NCBI GenBank assembly: GCA_030628805.1
Contig: DAOVQG010000039.1
Span: 1 to 20,187, forward strand
Direction of reading: 5' to 3'
Source: JAGMDK01 sp023128695
Lineage (GTDB): Bacteria > Planctomycetota > Phycisphaerae > UBA1845 > Fen-1342
DNA: 20,187 nt
The position numbers and the translations under genes were made by a program. Of this stretch, positions 1-8,453 are shown piece by piece. A model generated the notes under the pieces. It saw only the letters and a program-made list of their open reading frames with translations. It was not told the DNA's origin and made no database searches. The first letter of the stretch is position 1. Every line of letters starts with the position of its first letter.

Positions 1-147
1 TGTCGCCCCGTTGGGGCTGATGCACCTCGCCCTTCTCGTCGGTTGCCCATTACATGACTCGTCGGTGCGGGCTTCTGTGGAATTGACGAGCGGTGCGCCG
101 GAGATGTCATGCACCCTTCTCAAGGTGTGTGCACGACGGATTGCTAG

Positions 148-185
148 GCTCTGTCCCGGACGCTACATTACTTTTGAGACAGAGC
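148..185 (-). terminator. Inverted repeat just after kdsA, possible terminator
   Basis: GCTCTGTC at 148-155 and GACAGAGC at 178-185 form a perfect 8-bp stem with a 22-nt loop, starting 2 nt beyond the kdsA stop codon (187-189). On the minus strand no T-run follows the stem, so it is not a textbook intrinsic terminator. It may instead be a repeat-derived hairpin, since the loop contains a copy of the dispersed GTAATGTAGCGKCCGGGAC element (153-171). Confidence 0.35.
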
Positions 186-186
186 A

Positions 187-1008
187 CTAGCACACGGCTG
201 CGCGAATCCGCACGAGGGTCGCGAGAAGCTCTTCCAGCCCCGCCAACGGCCAGACGGTCGCCGCGTCACTCCTGGCACTGGGCGGATCGTCGTGCACTTC
301 CATAAACAAGGCATCAATGCCGGCGGCCACCGCGGCCCGTGCCAGGAGCGGAATGAATTCGCGCCGGCCGCCGGTGACGGTTCCGCCGTCGCCGGGGTAT
401 TGGACCGAATGTGTCGCGTCGAAGACCACCGGAGCGAACTGCCGCAGGAGGTGCAAGCCGGTCATATCGTTGACCAGTCGTTCGTAACCGAAGAAGGTGC
501 CGCGGTCGGTCACCAGCACGTTGTCGTTCCCGGTCTCGCGGACTTTCTCGACCGCAAGCTGCATCTTCTCCGGCGCGAGGAATTGACCCTTTTTGATGTT
601 GACCGCCCGCCCGGCCCGCCCACAGGCCAGCAGCAAATCGGTCTGTCGGCACAGGAAGGCCGGCACTTGCAGGCAGTCGAGCACTTCGCCCGCCGCCTCA
701 GCCTGGCTGGGCTCGTGAACATCGGATAAGACCGGCACGCCGAGTTCAGCGCGCACCTGCTGAAGAATCGCGAGTCCCTGTTCGAGACCCGGGCCGCGGA
801 ACGAGTGGACGCTCGAGCGGTTCGCCTTGTCGTAGCTGGCCTTGAAGACGTACGGCAAATCCAGCCGCCGGGCGATGGTGGAGACCTGCTCGGCGATCTT
901 CAAGGCGTGCCCGGCCGACTCCAGGACACAAGGCCCGGCGATGAGCAACAATTGATGTCCCGGGCCAACGGTGTGGGGGCCGATCTGAGCAGTCGGTGTC
1001 GTGGACAT
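187..1008 (-). CDS. kdsA: 3-deoxy-8-phosphooctulonate synthase (KDO-8-P synthase)
   Basis: The 273-residue protein condenses phosphoenolpyruvate with arabinose-5-phosphate to KDO-8-phosphate in the cytoplasm, the committed step to KDO for lipopolysaccharide. The length is normal for the family. Visible family blocks are IAGPCVLES (23-31), KASYDKANRSS (56-66), FLCRQTDLL (118-126), NIKKGQFLAP (137-146), RGTFFGY (169-175) and DATHSVQYPG (197-206). C27, H200, E237 and D248 match in spacing the four metal ligands known from the Aquifex aeolicus enzyme (C11, H185, E222, D233), so I infer the metal-dependent class. The frame is open further upstream, but that extension translates a dispersed repeat (1043-1126) and overlaps the preceding gene. 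ATG at 1008 is the first start that keeps the family length, although it has no clear Shine-Dalgarno. The gene lies downstream of the C25 protease on the same strand, beyond a hairpin at 1141-1164, so joint transcription is uncertain. Confidence 0.96.
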   Translation of the reverse strand: MSTTPTAQIGPHTVGPGHQLLLIAGPCVLESAGHALKIAEQVSTIARRLDLPYVFKASYDKANRSSVHSFRGPGLEQGLAILQQVRAELGVPVLSDVHEPSQAEAAGEVLDCLQVPAFLCRQTDLLLACGRAGRAVNIKKGQFLAPEKMQLAVEKVRETGNDNVLVTDRGTFFGYERLVNDMTGLHLLRQFAPVVFDATHSVQYPGDGGTVTGGRREFIPLLARAAVAAGIDALFMEVHDDPPSARSDAATVWPLAGLEELLATLVRIRAAVC

Positions 1009-1042
1009 GCCGGAATGATAACGTTTCTCGGTCGATGCGGGG

Positions 1043-1126
1043 CGGGTGAGCGTCAATATAGTGGGTGGGGCGGGCCTCCGTGCCCGCCAGTACAGTCCGC
1101 TGGCGGCCGCGGAGGGCCGCTCCACC
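1043..1126. repeat. 84-bp dispersed palindromic repeat, copy 1
   Basis: This 84-bp segment between kdsA and the C25 protease gene recurs in inverted orientation at 16995-17099, with only a few substitutions. Its core is a long imperfect palindrome whose arms are rich in GGTGGGGCGG and CGGAGG. It encodes nothing recognisable. It looks like a REP/MITE-type non-coding element. Confidence 0.8.
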
Positions 1127-1140
1127 CGGGATAAGATGCA

Positions 1141-1164
1141 AACAGCGTGAGAAACTACGCTGTT
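1141..1164 (-). terminator. Hairpin after the C25 protease gene, candidate terminator
   Basis: AACAGCGT (1141-1148) and ACGCTGTT (1157-1164) make a perfect 8-bp stem with an 8-nt loop, 5 nt downstream of the stop codon of the protease gene. On the minus strand the stem is followed by TGCATCTTATCC, which is only moderately T-rich. It is a plausible but not strong intrinsic terminator separating the protease gene from kdsA. Confidence 0.45.
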
Positions 1165-1169
1165 AGGCC

Positions 1170-4100
1170 CTAATTCGGGCCGCCGAAGAGTCCCTCCAGC
1201 ACAACGAAGTCGTCGTAATTCACCATGCCGTTCGGCTCGAAGTCGAAGTACCAGCAGCTTGGCACGAGCGGGTCCGTGGGCACATCCGGGCACTCGGCAC
1301 ACACCTGGAAATCGGCGAAGTCGGCCAGGTCCACATCACCATCGACGTCAGAATCGCCTGTCCCATACTGCGGCGGCGTCGGGTTGTAGACGCCGGTGTG
1401 CGCGACGTCGGCATGGAACGTACCCCACTGGATCTTCTTGAGGACGTAATCCTCGGGGCAGTCCCAGACGTGCAGCGTGTAGGCCGCTCCGACGATGATT
1501 TCCATGTCGCCGTCGCCATCTATGTCCGCCAAGGTGGGGCCGGCGTCCACGTGCTCGCCGGCTCGCGCCGGCCAGTGCGGCGAGAGGCTCCCGTCTTCCT
1601 CAATGGCATAGATCCGCTCGTCACCCGAGCCGACCACAATCTCAAACTCGAGGTCCCCGTCGATATCGGCAACGGCAGTCGAAGACCGCGAACCCTCCCC
1701 CGCCGCGAGCACCACCGGCCAGCCGACCAACGGCGTTCCGTCCGGCGACCAGGCGGCAACGCCGTCATCCGTCGCCAGAAACACCTCCGGCAGATTATCT
1801 CCGTCAATGTCGGCCAAGGCCGGGGAAGCGAGCAGGCCGTCGTGGGCGGCGTACGATTTGCCGCCGACCCAGCCGAGCACCTCGCTGCCGTCGGCCTCGA
1901 AGGCGTAGAGGAACCCGTTGTGCGTGTTTTGGATGATTTCGAGCAGGTGGTCGCCGTCGATGTCGCCGAGGGCGGGCGAGGAGTCGATCTGGCCGCCGGT
2001 CGCCACCGGCCAGCCGGGCACAAACGACCCGTCGGCATGCCAGGCATAGATGCTCCCGCTCCGGCCGCCGACGATAATCTCCGGCAGCTCCGGCTCGAGC
2101 TGCCCGTCGAGATCACCCAGGGCCGGGGTGGCGTAGGTCCAGTTGCCGAGCCCGGTCTGCGGCCAGCCGAGTTCTTCAAAGCCGCGCCCGTCGATCACGT
2201 GGACCATGCCGCCGCCGCACTCGGTGGTGAAGACCACTTCCAGCCAGCCGTCGCCGTCCACGTCGCCGAGAGCGGGTGAACACAAGGATTTTCCGCTATC
2301 GGCACCCAGGTAAACGGGCCAGCCGGGGAGCGGATCGGGTGCCCCGTCGCCGTCGCCGTCGAAGGTTCGCCAAGCATAGACTTTATGTTCATTGCCGCGC
2401 GAGGTGGCGACCACGTCGGGGCTGCCGTCGCGGTCCAGGTCGCCGATGGACGGGGCGCCCCAGACGCCCCCCGTGCTTTCCGTCTCGGCGAAGCCGCTGA
2501 CGGTGGTCGGGTCGTTATCCAGGTCGAACATCTCGGTCCCGTCGTGGTAGAACCCGTAGACCTTCCCATCGAGTCCGCCCACGAAAATCTCCATGGTCCC
2601 GTTGAAGTCCACGTCCGCGACGGTGGCGGCCGCGAAGATTTTTCCGCCGAGCTTGATCGGCCAGTTCGCGTATTCGGGGTGCGTGGTCCAGGCCTGGAGA
2701 ATCTCAGACGGCGAACTCTCGTTCCCGGATTCGTCCACCGCGGTGACGTAGTAGTAATAGAACTCGGGGAACGGCGGCATCAGGAATAGCTCATCGTGGT
2801 AGAGGGAAGAGCCGGCCTGCACCAGCACGTCGAGCCGCTGGAACACCCCGTCGGGCGAGATGGCCCGGTAGACGTGATAACCCAGCAGGTCACCGGCGGC
2901 AACCGGCTCCCAGGTCAGGTCGATCCAGTCCTGCCCCGACTCGAACGCCAGGCCGGACGGAGCCGGCGGTCCCGCCAGGTCGAGCGTAAAGGTAGCCCGC
3001 TCGATGTAGTGGTCCGACACGACCAGCGTCAGCGTTTCGTCACCCACGAAATCGGGCGAGATTTCGACCACGATGGGATCACCCGCCCTGACCGCGCACA
3101 TCGCGGGGATGTCGCCGAATTCCGTCTGGCCGTCAATCACAATGAGGTTCGGATGGTCGGACGTGGCCACGGCTGACACGTTCCGAGCCCGGCCGTGCCC
3201 CGCGTTGCCCAACTCCATGTACAGCTCGACGGTCTCACTCGGCTCCGCCACGCCGTTGCCGTTCCCCTGGCTCTGACCCGACCCGTCGTCGACCAGGACG
3301 TTGTCGTTGATACGCAGGTCCGGGGCGTGCAGCGGGAACCAGAAATCGTCCAGGTGCGGCTCCTTGCCGGTCAGCGGCCCCATCTCGACGTGCAGCATGG
3401 CCAGCGTCTCCGGCGGGCAATCCGCATCGACGGCGATCACGAAGGACCCGGTCGTGACGGTCTCGCCCGGATCGATGTCGCCGACGTAGAACTGATCGAC
3501 GAGGACGGCGACTTCGGCCGTATCGCTGGACAGTCTTACGGTAACGTCGTACTCGGTTGCGCCGCCGCTGTTGGTCACGTTGAGCGGGATTTCGATCGTT
3601 TCGCCCACGTCCGGGTTGCCGTCCGCGTTTCCGTCGCTGGCACCCTGAGTGTCGTCGTCGATGTCATAGCCCGAGACGTGCAGATGCGGCGCGAGTGCGA
3701 CACTCGTGATGGGCAGGTCAGCCTGATATGGAAGGTGGTTCACCGCCGTTACCGTGAGGCGGACGGGCTCAGCGCTGGTATCGCAAGTGATATCCATTGA
3801 GACGATGCCGGTCGGCCCGGTGGTCTCGACCGCGTATATCTCGTCCTGCTTGTATAGACACACATGCGCGCCTTCGACCGGCATCGGCGGCCAAATCAAC
3901 GCCTCGTACACTTCAATCGTGACGTTCTGCGGGCCGATTCCAAGCTCGGACGGGTGCACCACCCCAAGGTTCACCGGCTCCTCCGTCCAGAGCACCATCT
4001 CCGGGTCGCCCAGGAGGTTGAGAACGCGGCAGTAGTAACTATTGTAGGTGTCGCTACGGGCCAGGGAGAACGCCGCTCCCAGGTTGAAGATCTCGTTTTG

Positions 4101-5828
4101 GAGCACCTCCCGGAAGAAGGTCTTGTCCTGCGAGACCTGGCCGGTGTACCCGGTCCGCGTGTTGCCCATATACGCCACCACCCCGCCGTTGGGATTGTTC
4201 ATGAAGTCCTCGGAGATGGCGTCGTAGTCGAAGGCGTTCGGCGAGCAGCCCAGCGTCAACAGCACTCCTTGTCGGGCTCCATTCGTCAGCGCTCGGGCAT
4301 CGTCCGGATCGAGTTGCCCGCCCCAGCAGTACTTTCCGGTGCCCATGGCGTACACGCCGGAGTGGTCGCAGTGGTTGACGAAGTTGTAGCCGGTGTTGAG
4401 GTGAGCCATCGCCGAATCGTGATTGAGCAGTTCATCTCCCCAAAAGGTCTCGTCATCGGTCAGGAAGTTATACAGCCGCCAGACGAATGCCGTCGGGGAG
4501 TTGGTCAGGATGATCTCCGTGATATCCTCTTTGCACCATTGCCCCCAGTGATAAGTCGGCGAGGTGGTGCAATTATATGTGACACCCATCAGGAGATAAG
4601 TGGCCGCGAAATTGGACGGCGGCGCTTGTTCGTAGTTGAGGACCTTCTGCACAAACAACTCGGCCTCCTCTAGATCCTCTACCGGCGCCCGCCCGACGTG
4701 AAAATCGACGCTTTCATCGGCCTGATCGGCGTTTTCGCCAAAGATGGCGTTCCCGTTCGCGTTCCAGTTGCCGTCCGCCGTCGCGAAGTACAGATCGGAG
4801 GGCACGTCCGCGCTGTAACCTTGGCAGAACACCTTTCGATCCGGCACCTGGTTGACGTCCCCGCCCAGCAGAACCCAAGGCGCGCCCCACAACTGGCCGG
4901 CTTCGATGATAAAGTGCCGCAGACATTCCTGGGCATCCACGCCGGGGTAATGGCCCCTGATGTTCGAGACGGTCCGGATGACCGTGTTCATCCCCTTCTG
5001 CTGCTTCCACTCCGCCAGGGGCTCGAAGCTCGCGGCCAGGGCACTGCTCGTGATGATCACATAGTCCACCGGCAGACCTTCCAGCGACGGCCAGGGTTCC
5101 GTACGCAGCTCATCGCGACCCCGCTTTTCGCTCAGCCGCTCGATCCGCGTCGGCGGGGCGAAGCTCTGGATCTGATCATCGTTCTCGACGAAGCGCCCGA
5201 TGGTTTCGCGGACGACCGCCGCGCTGTATTCGCTGCGCCGCTGGGCATAGAACCGCTCGGCTGCCGCTCGGCTGCCCTGCACCTCGAACTCAAGCTGATC
5301 CAGTCTTTCCAGCCGGCCCGAGAGCGGGTAGTACCGCAGCGGGTGGACCAGCAGTGTTACGATGTGATGCCCGAAACAATACTCGGTGCCGACCAGTTCA
5401 ACCGTCTTGGCCGGATAGGCGACATCCTTGCCATAGATGTCCGGGTCGGGCTTGACCGGACCGGGGTCGCCGCTTCCGTCCGTGGGCAACGGCGGCTTGG
5501 CCGGCGGAATCCGAAACGCCCCGTCAGCCGACTCAATCGCCACGAACTCGACCCGCGTGACCAGCGCTTCGGTCACATTCAGGTCCGCCGGGATGATGAG
5601 GCGATACAGTCGGATCGGCAGGTCCGGCTTCCCGGCGGCCTCCGTCCTCAATGTACAGCCCGCGACGGAGACCCGATCTCCTTCGCTGTCCCGGTTGATG
5701 CTGACCGAATCCGCTGGGCAACCCACGGTTGCCGTAACGTCCGCGGCCTCTGCCGGTCCGACAGCACAAAGCGCGCTCAGCAAGCCGGCTACCCAGAGCG
5801 ATGTCGCACGAGGTGTGTTGCATTTCAT
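1170..5828 (-). CDS. Secreted gingipain-type (C25) cysteine protease with FG-GAP propeller and dockerin-like C-terminus
   Basis: This 1552-residue exported protein has a Sec signal peptide at 1-28 (AEA before A29). Residues about 30-250 resemble a propeptide. A C25-type peptidase domain spans about 254-615: YVIITSSALAASFEPLAEW starts it, H489 in NHCDHSG is the likely catalytic His, and C528 in LLTLGCSPNAFD the likely nucleophile, 39 residues on (33 in RgpB). Two CARDB-like beta domains follow (about 715-835 and 837-950, each with a DGN/GNG..E.ETVE motif), then an Fn3-like domain (about 955-1048). Eight FG-GAP/VCBS-like repeats (about 1064-1456) are built on ALGDxDGD motifs. The dockerin-like tail (1490-1552) has calcium-loop patterns at 1492-1503 and, degenerate, at 1529-1540. 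The start ATG has a strong GAGGAGG at 5837-5843, 8 nt upstream. The role is inferred: extracellular or surface proteolysis, with the tail perhaps anchoring or sorting the protein. The substrate is unknown. Confidence 0.9.
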   Translation of the reverse strand: MKCNTPRATSLWVAGLLSALCAVGPAEAADVTATVGCPADSVSINRDSEGDRVSVAGCTLRTEAAGKPDLPIRLYRLIIPADLNVTEALVTRVEFVAIESADGAFRIPPAKPPLPTDGSGDPGPVKPDPDIYGKDVAYPAKTVELVGTEYCFGHHIVTLLVHPLRYYPLSGRLERLDQLEFEVQGSRAAAERFYAQRRSEYSAAVVRETIGRFVENDDQIQSFAPPTRIERLSEKRGRDELRTEPWPSLEGLPVDYVIITSSALAASFEPLAEWKQQKGMNTVIRTVSNIRGHYPGVDAQECLRHFIIEAGQLWGAPWVLLGGDVNQVPDRKVFCQGYSADVPSDLYFATADGNWNANGNAIFGENADQADESVDFHVGRAPVEDLEEAELFVQKVLNYEQAPPSNFAATYLLMGVTYNCTTSPTYHWGQWCKEDITEIILTNSPTAFVWRLYNFLTDDETFWGDELLNHDSAMAHLNTGYNFVNHCDHSGVYAMGTGKYCWGGQLDPDDARALTNGARQGVLLTLGCSPNAFDYDAISEDFMNNPNGGVVAYMGNTRTGYTGQVSQDKTFFREVLQNEIFNLGAAFSLARSDTYNSYYCRVLNLLGDPEMVLWTEEPVNLGVVHPSELGIGPQNVTIEVYEALIWPPMPVEGAHVCLYKQDEIYAVETTGPTGIVSMDITCDTSAEPVRLTVTAVNHLPYQADLPITSVALAPHLHVSGYDIDDDTQGASDGNADGNPDVGETIEIPLNVTNSGGATEYDVTVRLSSDTAEVAVLVDQFYVGDIDPGETVTTGSFVIAVDADCPPETLAMLHVEMGPLTGKEPHLDDFWFPLHAPDLRINDNVLVDDGSGQSQGNGNGVAEPSETVELYMELGNAGHGRARNVSAVATSDHPNLIVIDGQTEFGDIPAMCAVRAGDPIVVEISPDFVGDETLTLVVSDHYIERATFTLDLAGPPAPSGLAFESGQDWIDLTWEPVAAGDLLGYHVYRAISPDGVFQRLDVLVQAGSSLYHDELFLMPPFPEFYYYYVTAVDESGNESSPSEILQAWTTHPEYANWPIKLGGKIFAAATVADVDFNGTMEIFVGGLDGKVYGFYHDGTEMFDLDNDPTTVSGFAETESTGGVWGAPSIGDLDRDGSPDVVATSRGNEHKVYAWRTFDGDGDGAPDPLPGWPVYLGADSGKSLCSPALGDVDGDGWLEVVFTTECGGGMVHVIDGRGFEELGWPQTGLGNWTYATPALGDLDGQLEPELPEIIVGGRSGSIYAWHADGSFVPGWPVATGGQIDSSPALGDIDGDHLLEIIQNTHNGFLYAFEADGSEVLGWVGGKSYAAHDGLLASPALADIDGDNLPEVFLATDDGVAAWSPDGTPLVGWPVVLAAGEGSRSSTAVADIDGDLEFEIVVGSGDERIYAIEEDGSLSPHWPARAGEHVDAGPTLADIDGDGDMEIIVGAAYTLHVWDCPEDYVLKKIQWGTFHADVAHTGVYNPTPPQYGTGDSDVDGDVDLADFADFQVCAECPDVPTDPLVPSCWYFDFEPNGMVNYDDFVVLEGLFGGPN

Positions 5829-6043
5829 TCTGTTTTCCTCCTCTTGTAGGCCCGGAATAGACCGAGCCCGGAATTGAACTCCGGAACAGGGGCCACGATG
5901 TGAACCTTCATTTCCCCAACGCCCTTCCCAGCCAAAGGGTCAAACTCCAATTATGGATATGATACTTGATCGCGTCGGAGATTTCACTTGTTGCCGGCCA
6001 ATATTGTTCCGCGATCACTTCCTCGATTGGAGGGCTAGTGCCG

Positions 6044-6225
6044 TTTCAGAAAACATCTGGCGTTAGTCGGGAGGGCGAGGCTCCCGCCGAGCCGCGGCTG
6101 GCGTTAGTCGGGAGGGCGAGGCTCCCGCCGAGCCGCGGCTGGCGTTAGTCGGGAGGGCGAGGCTCCTGCCGAGCCGCGGCTCGCCGGGAGGCTCGCCCTC
6201 CCATGGCGACGGACTTTTTCTGAAA
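6044..6225. repeat. Inverted-repeat-bounded (MITE-like) repeat block
   Basis: TTTCAGAAAA at 6044-6053 is matched by its exact reverse complement TTTTCTGAAA at 6216-6225, enclosing the 41-bp tandem array. The repeat arms extend imperfectly outward (AGTGCCG against AGCAA). The block has no coding capacity, and no clear target-site duplication was seen. The arrangement resembles a miniature non-autonomous element, but that is inference. Confidence 0.5.
6057..6179. repeat. 41-bp tandem repeat, three copies
   Basis: The units at 6057-6097, 6098-6138 and 6139-6179 are identical except for one C-to-T change in the third. Each contains GGGAGGGCGAGGCTCC followed by CGAGCCGCGG. The last unit runs into CTCGCCCTCCC (6192-6202), the complement of GGGAGGGCGAG (6151-6161), with a perfect 14-bp palindrome CGAGCCGCGGCTCG at 6170-6183 in the middle. 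The array can therefore fold into a very stable GC-rich hairpin. Confidence 0.9.
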
Positions 6226-6321
6226 TTGCTTTAATAGACCGATAATGGTTGGGGTGCCCACCTCTACCATCCAGGCCCGAAACCACGTAGGACAACGTGG
6301 GTCACCCGTCGGTACCACACG

Positions 6322-6340
6322 GTAATGTAGCGGCCGGGAC
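6322..6340 (+). repeat. Dispersed GTAATGTAGCGGCCGGGAC element
   Basis: This 19-bp sequence has an inverted, 18/19-identical copy at 153-171. Its 15-bp core AATGTAGCGGCCGGG occurs again at 11606-11620 and, reversed, inside the 30-bp tandem repeats at 11728-11817. It overlaps the first base of the S9 peptidase stop codon. Confidence 0.6.
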
Positions 6341-8418
6341 TACTCGTCTCCCGGTTCGTCCGTCTTGCCCAGGAGGTAGCGGTCGAACCAGGCCACGTCC
6401 CATTCGAGCTTGCCCTTGCGGTTGTCGGAGATGCGCAGTCCGTGTCCGGCGCCGGGGTAGACCAGCAGGAGCGTCGGGACGGTGCCGTAATCCTTCAGCC
6501 CGCGGTACAGCGTCCGCGAGTGGGCCGCCGGGACGCGGGCGTCTTTCTCACCCACGTGAATGATCGTCGGCGTCGTGACGCGGTCAAGCTGCCAGGCCGG
6601 CGACGCTTTCAGATATGCCTCGGTACGTTCCCACGGCAGGCCGCGCATGTAGTTGATCACGTGCCCCGGCGTGTCCTCCAGGCTCCATTGCATCAATTGG
6701 TCCACCGTCCCGGCCCCGCTGCTGGCCGCCTTGAAACGCGGCGTGGTCACGATCAGGCAGTTCGTCAGGAACCCGCCGTTGCTCCAGCCCATTACGCCCA
6801 GCCGCTCGGGGTCGGCGACGCCGCGCTCGATCATGGCATCGACGCCGGCCAGGATGTCCTGCACGTCGAGGTCGTTCTCGTGGCCGATCAGATCGGTCAT
6901 GAACTTGTCGCCATAGCCGGTCGAGCCGCGGTAGTTCGGGCTCAGCAGGGCGTACCCCTTGGCGGCCAGGATCGTGCGGCCGTAGATCCAGTAGCGCAGG
7001 TGCAGCTTTGTGCAATCGGTCGGACCGCCGTGGAGTTCGACGACCATCGGCAGCGGGCCCTGGTCGGGCGTGTAAGCGTTCGGCAGTTCGAGAATGCCGC
7101 CGACTTCGGTGCCGTCGGCGGAGATCCAGGTGACGTGCGAAATCCGCGGGAGGATCCAGGTGTCCATCTGCAGATTGATCCTGGTCAGGCGGGTCAGCTT
7201 GCTGCTGGTATTGCTCCCGTCGTACCAATAAACGTCGCGGCAGTTCTCCGTGTCACTCTTGACCAACGCGATCTGCTTGCCATCGGCGGCGTAGCTGTAG
7301 CTGTGCACGACGACGTCACCGGGCGTAAGGACATGGGCCGCGCCCTGCGTGCCGCCTTTCACATTCGTGACGCAGTGGAGGCGCCGCCGGGCGTGATCTT
7401 CGGCCAGGAAGCACAAGTCGGCGGTCTTTGGTATCCAGCGCAGTTGCCCGGTCACATGAACCTCATCCGGGCGAGTGAGCAGGCGGACACTCGGCTCGCC
7501 GCCGGTCCACTCGGCGACGAGAATTTCGGTCGGGTAGCCGTCGTAGCCCACGGCGACGGCCAGCGCGCTGCCGTCCGACGACCAGGCCAGATTGTCGAGC
7601 CAGCCGAAGGGCGTGGGGGCGTCCTCGCGGTAGAGCTTGTCCGGCAGCGTGGTGACCTGTTCAGTCTGAACATCAAAGACATCGAGCCGCGATTGGCCCT
7701 CCTTGGTGATGAGCCGCCCGTCGGGCGTGGTGATCATGGCGATGCGGCTTTCGTCATCCGAGACGTTGAATTCGGTGATAACGCGCTCCGGGGCCGCGAC
7801 CTTCTCTTCCCGCCAGGATTCCAGGTTGAGCTTCCAGATTTCGGTGTAGTTGACGGGGCCGTGGCCGTACTTGATCTCCGAGTATTTGCCGCGGAGCTTT
7901 TCCCACTCCCGCTCGGCTTCTTCTCCCTCCTTGGTGTAGTAGATCGTCCGGCCGTCCTTGGAGAGCTGGTAGCCGTTGATGCCGTCCTTGACGCGGGTGA
8001 TGGGCAGGGGCTCGCCGGGGTGCGTTCCGATGACCCAGACCTGCGTGCTGCCGTCGTAGGGCGGGCGCTCGTCGCCGCGGTCACGCTTGGTCATGAAGTA
8101 GAGGTGTTGGCCGTCGGGGCCCCACTGCGGGGCGTAGTCGCTGACCGGGTCGAAGGTCAAGCGGACTGGTCGCCGGGTCTTGGTGTTGACGACCCACAGG
8201 TCGGTGGTGCGGGGTTTGTCGTGATCGCCCCAGCGGAGTTCAGCGAACGCCACGTTCCGTCCGTCGGGCGAGGTTTCGCAGTCGGTGATCAGGTGGACCG
8301 ACAGGTAATCGTCGACGGTAATTTCGTGGGTTCGTTCGGCTGTCTGAGCCCAGCCGAGAAACGGCGCGAAGATCAGAAAGGCGAGGACAATGACAAAAAA
8401 TCTCCAAGCATCCTGCAT
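6340..8418 (-). CDS. Secreted S9-family (prolyl oligopeptidase-type) serine peptidase
   Basis: The 692-residue protein resembles dipeptidyl/acylaminoacyl peptidases, which release short peptides or modified residues from peptide N-termini. A signal peptide (1-24, ending GWA before Q25) indicates export. Residues about 35-430 form a beta-propeller with TolB/PD40-like motifs (SPDGRNVAF, GPDGQHLYF, SSDGSALAV). The alpha/beta-hydrolase domain (about 435-685) has oxyanion-region motifs HGGP (463-466) and NYRGSTGYG (495-503). The catalytic triad is S546 in GWSNGGF, D626 in GEKDARVP and H659 in GAGHG. Length is usual for the family. The start is supported by GGAGGT at 8425-8430, 6 nt upstream. It is probably co-transcribed with the small ORF 35 nt upstream from the promoter at 8752-8780. 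Together with the neighbouring C25 protease it suggests extracytoplasmic protein degradation. The exact substrate cannot be told from sequence. Confidence 0.95.
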   Translation of the reverse strand: MQDAWRFFVIVLAFLIFAPFLGWAQTAERTHEITVDDYLSVHLITDCETSPDGRNVAFAELRWGDHDKPRTTDLWVVNTKTRRPVRLTFDPVSDYAPQWGPDGQHLYFMTKRDRGDERPPYDGSTQVWVIGTHPGEPLPITRVKDGINGYQLSKDGRTIYYTKEGEEAEREWEKLRGKYSEIKYGHGPVNYTEIWKLNLESWREEKVAAPERVITEFNVSDDESRIAMITTPDGRLITKEGQSRLDVFDVQTEQVTTLPDKLYREDAPTPFGWLDNLAWSSDGSALAVAVGYDGYPTEILVAEWTGGEPSVRLLTRPDEVHVTGQLRWIPKTADLCFLAEDHARRRLHCVTNVKGGTQGAAHVLTPGDVVVHSYSYAADGKQIALVKSDTENCRDVYWYDGSNTSSKLTRLTRINLQMDTWILPRISHVTWISADGTEVGGILELPNAYTPDQGPLPMVVELHGGPTDCTKLHLRYWIYGRTILAAKGYALLSPNYRGSTGYGDKFMTDLIGHENDLDVQDILAGVDAMIERGVADPERLGVMGWSNGGFLTNCLIVTTPRFKAASSGAGTVDQLMQWSLEDTPGHVINYMRGLPWERTEAYLKASPAWQLDRVTTPTIIHVGEKDARVPAAHSRTLYRGLKDYGTVPTLLLVYPGAGHGLRISDNRKGKLEWDVAWFDRYLLGKTDEPGDE

Positions 8419-8453
8419 GGGTGTACCTCCAGGGATTCAGGTTATTCTGCACG

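Larger units (their letters stand above)
5829..6339. other. Gene-free stretch between the two peptidase genes
   Basis: No credible coding region is present. It holds the ribosome binding site of the C25 gene at its left end, a 5-bp hairpin CCGGA/TCCGG near 5870-5886, the 41-bp tandem repeats and flanking inverted repeats (6044-6225), and one copy of the dispersed GTAATGTAGCGG element (6322-6340). I found no convincing -35/-10 pair for the C25 gene. Confidence 0.7.

Noticed and set aside
1..147. Possible gene or element at the left edge, including a GCCCC-GTT-GGGGC hairpin at 5-17 and a 70-codon plus-strand frame from 93
   Set aside because: The frame overlaps the end of kdsA antisense and has no supported start or motif; the hairpin is too short to classify.
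1009..1302. Extension of the kdsA frame by 98 codons upstream
   Set aside because: The extension translates the dispersed repeat and the 3' end of the protease gene; KDO-8-P synthases start close to MSTTP at 1008.
4698..5849. Long plus-strand open frame (383 codons) opposite the C25 protease gene
   Set aside because: It is a GC-rich antisense shadow of the protease gene, with arginine/glycine-rich sequence and no recognisable domain.
6057..6179. Possible CRISPR array
   Set aside because: The units are directly adjacent with no unique spacers, and no cas gene is nearby; this is a simple tandem repeat.
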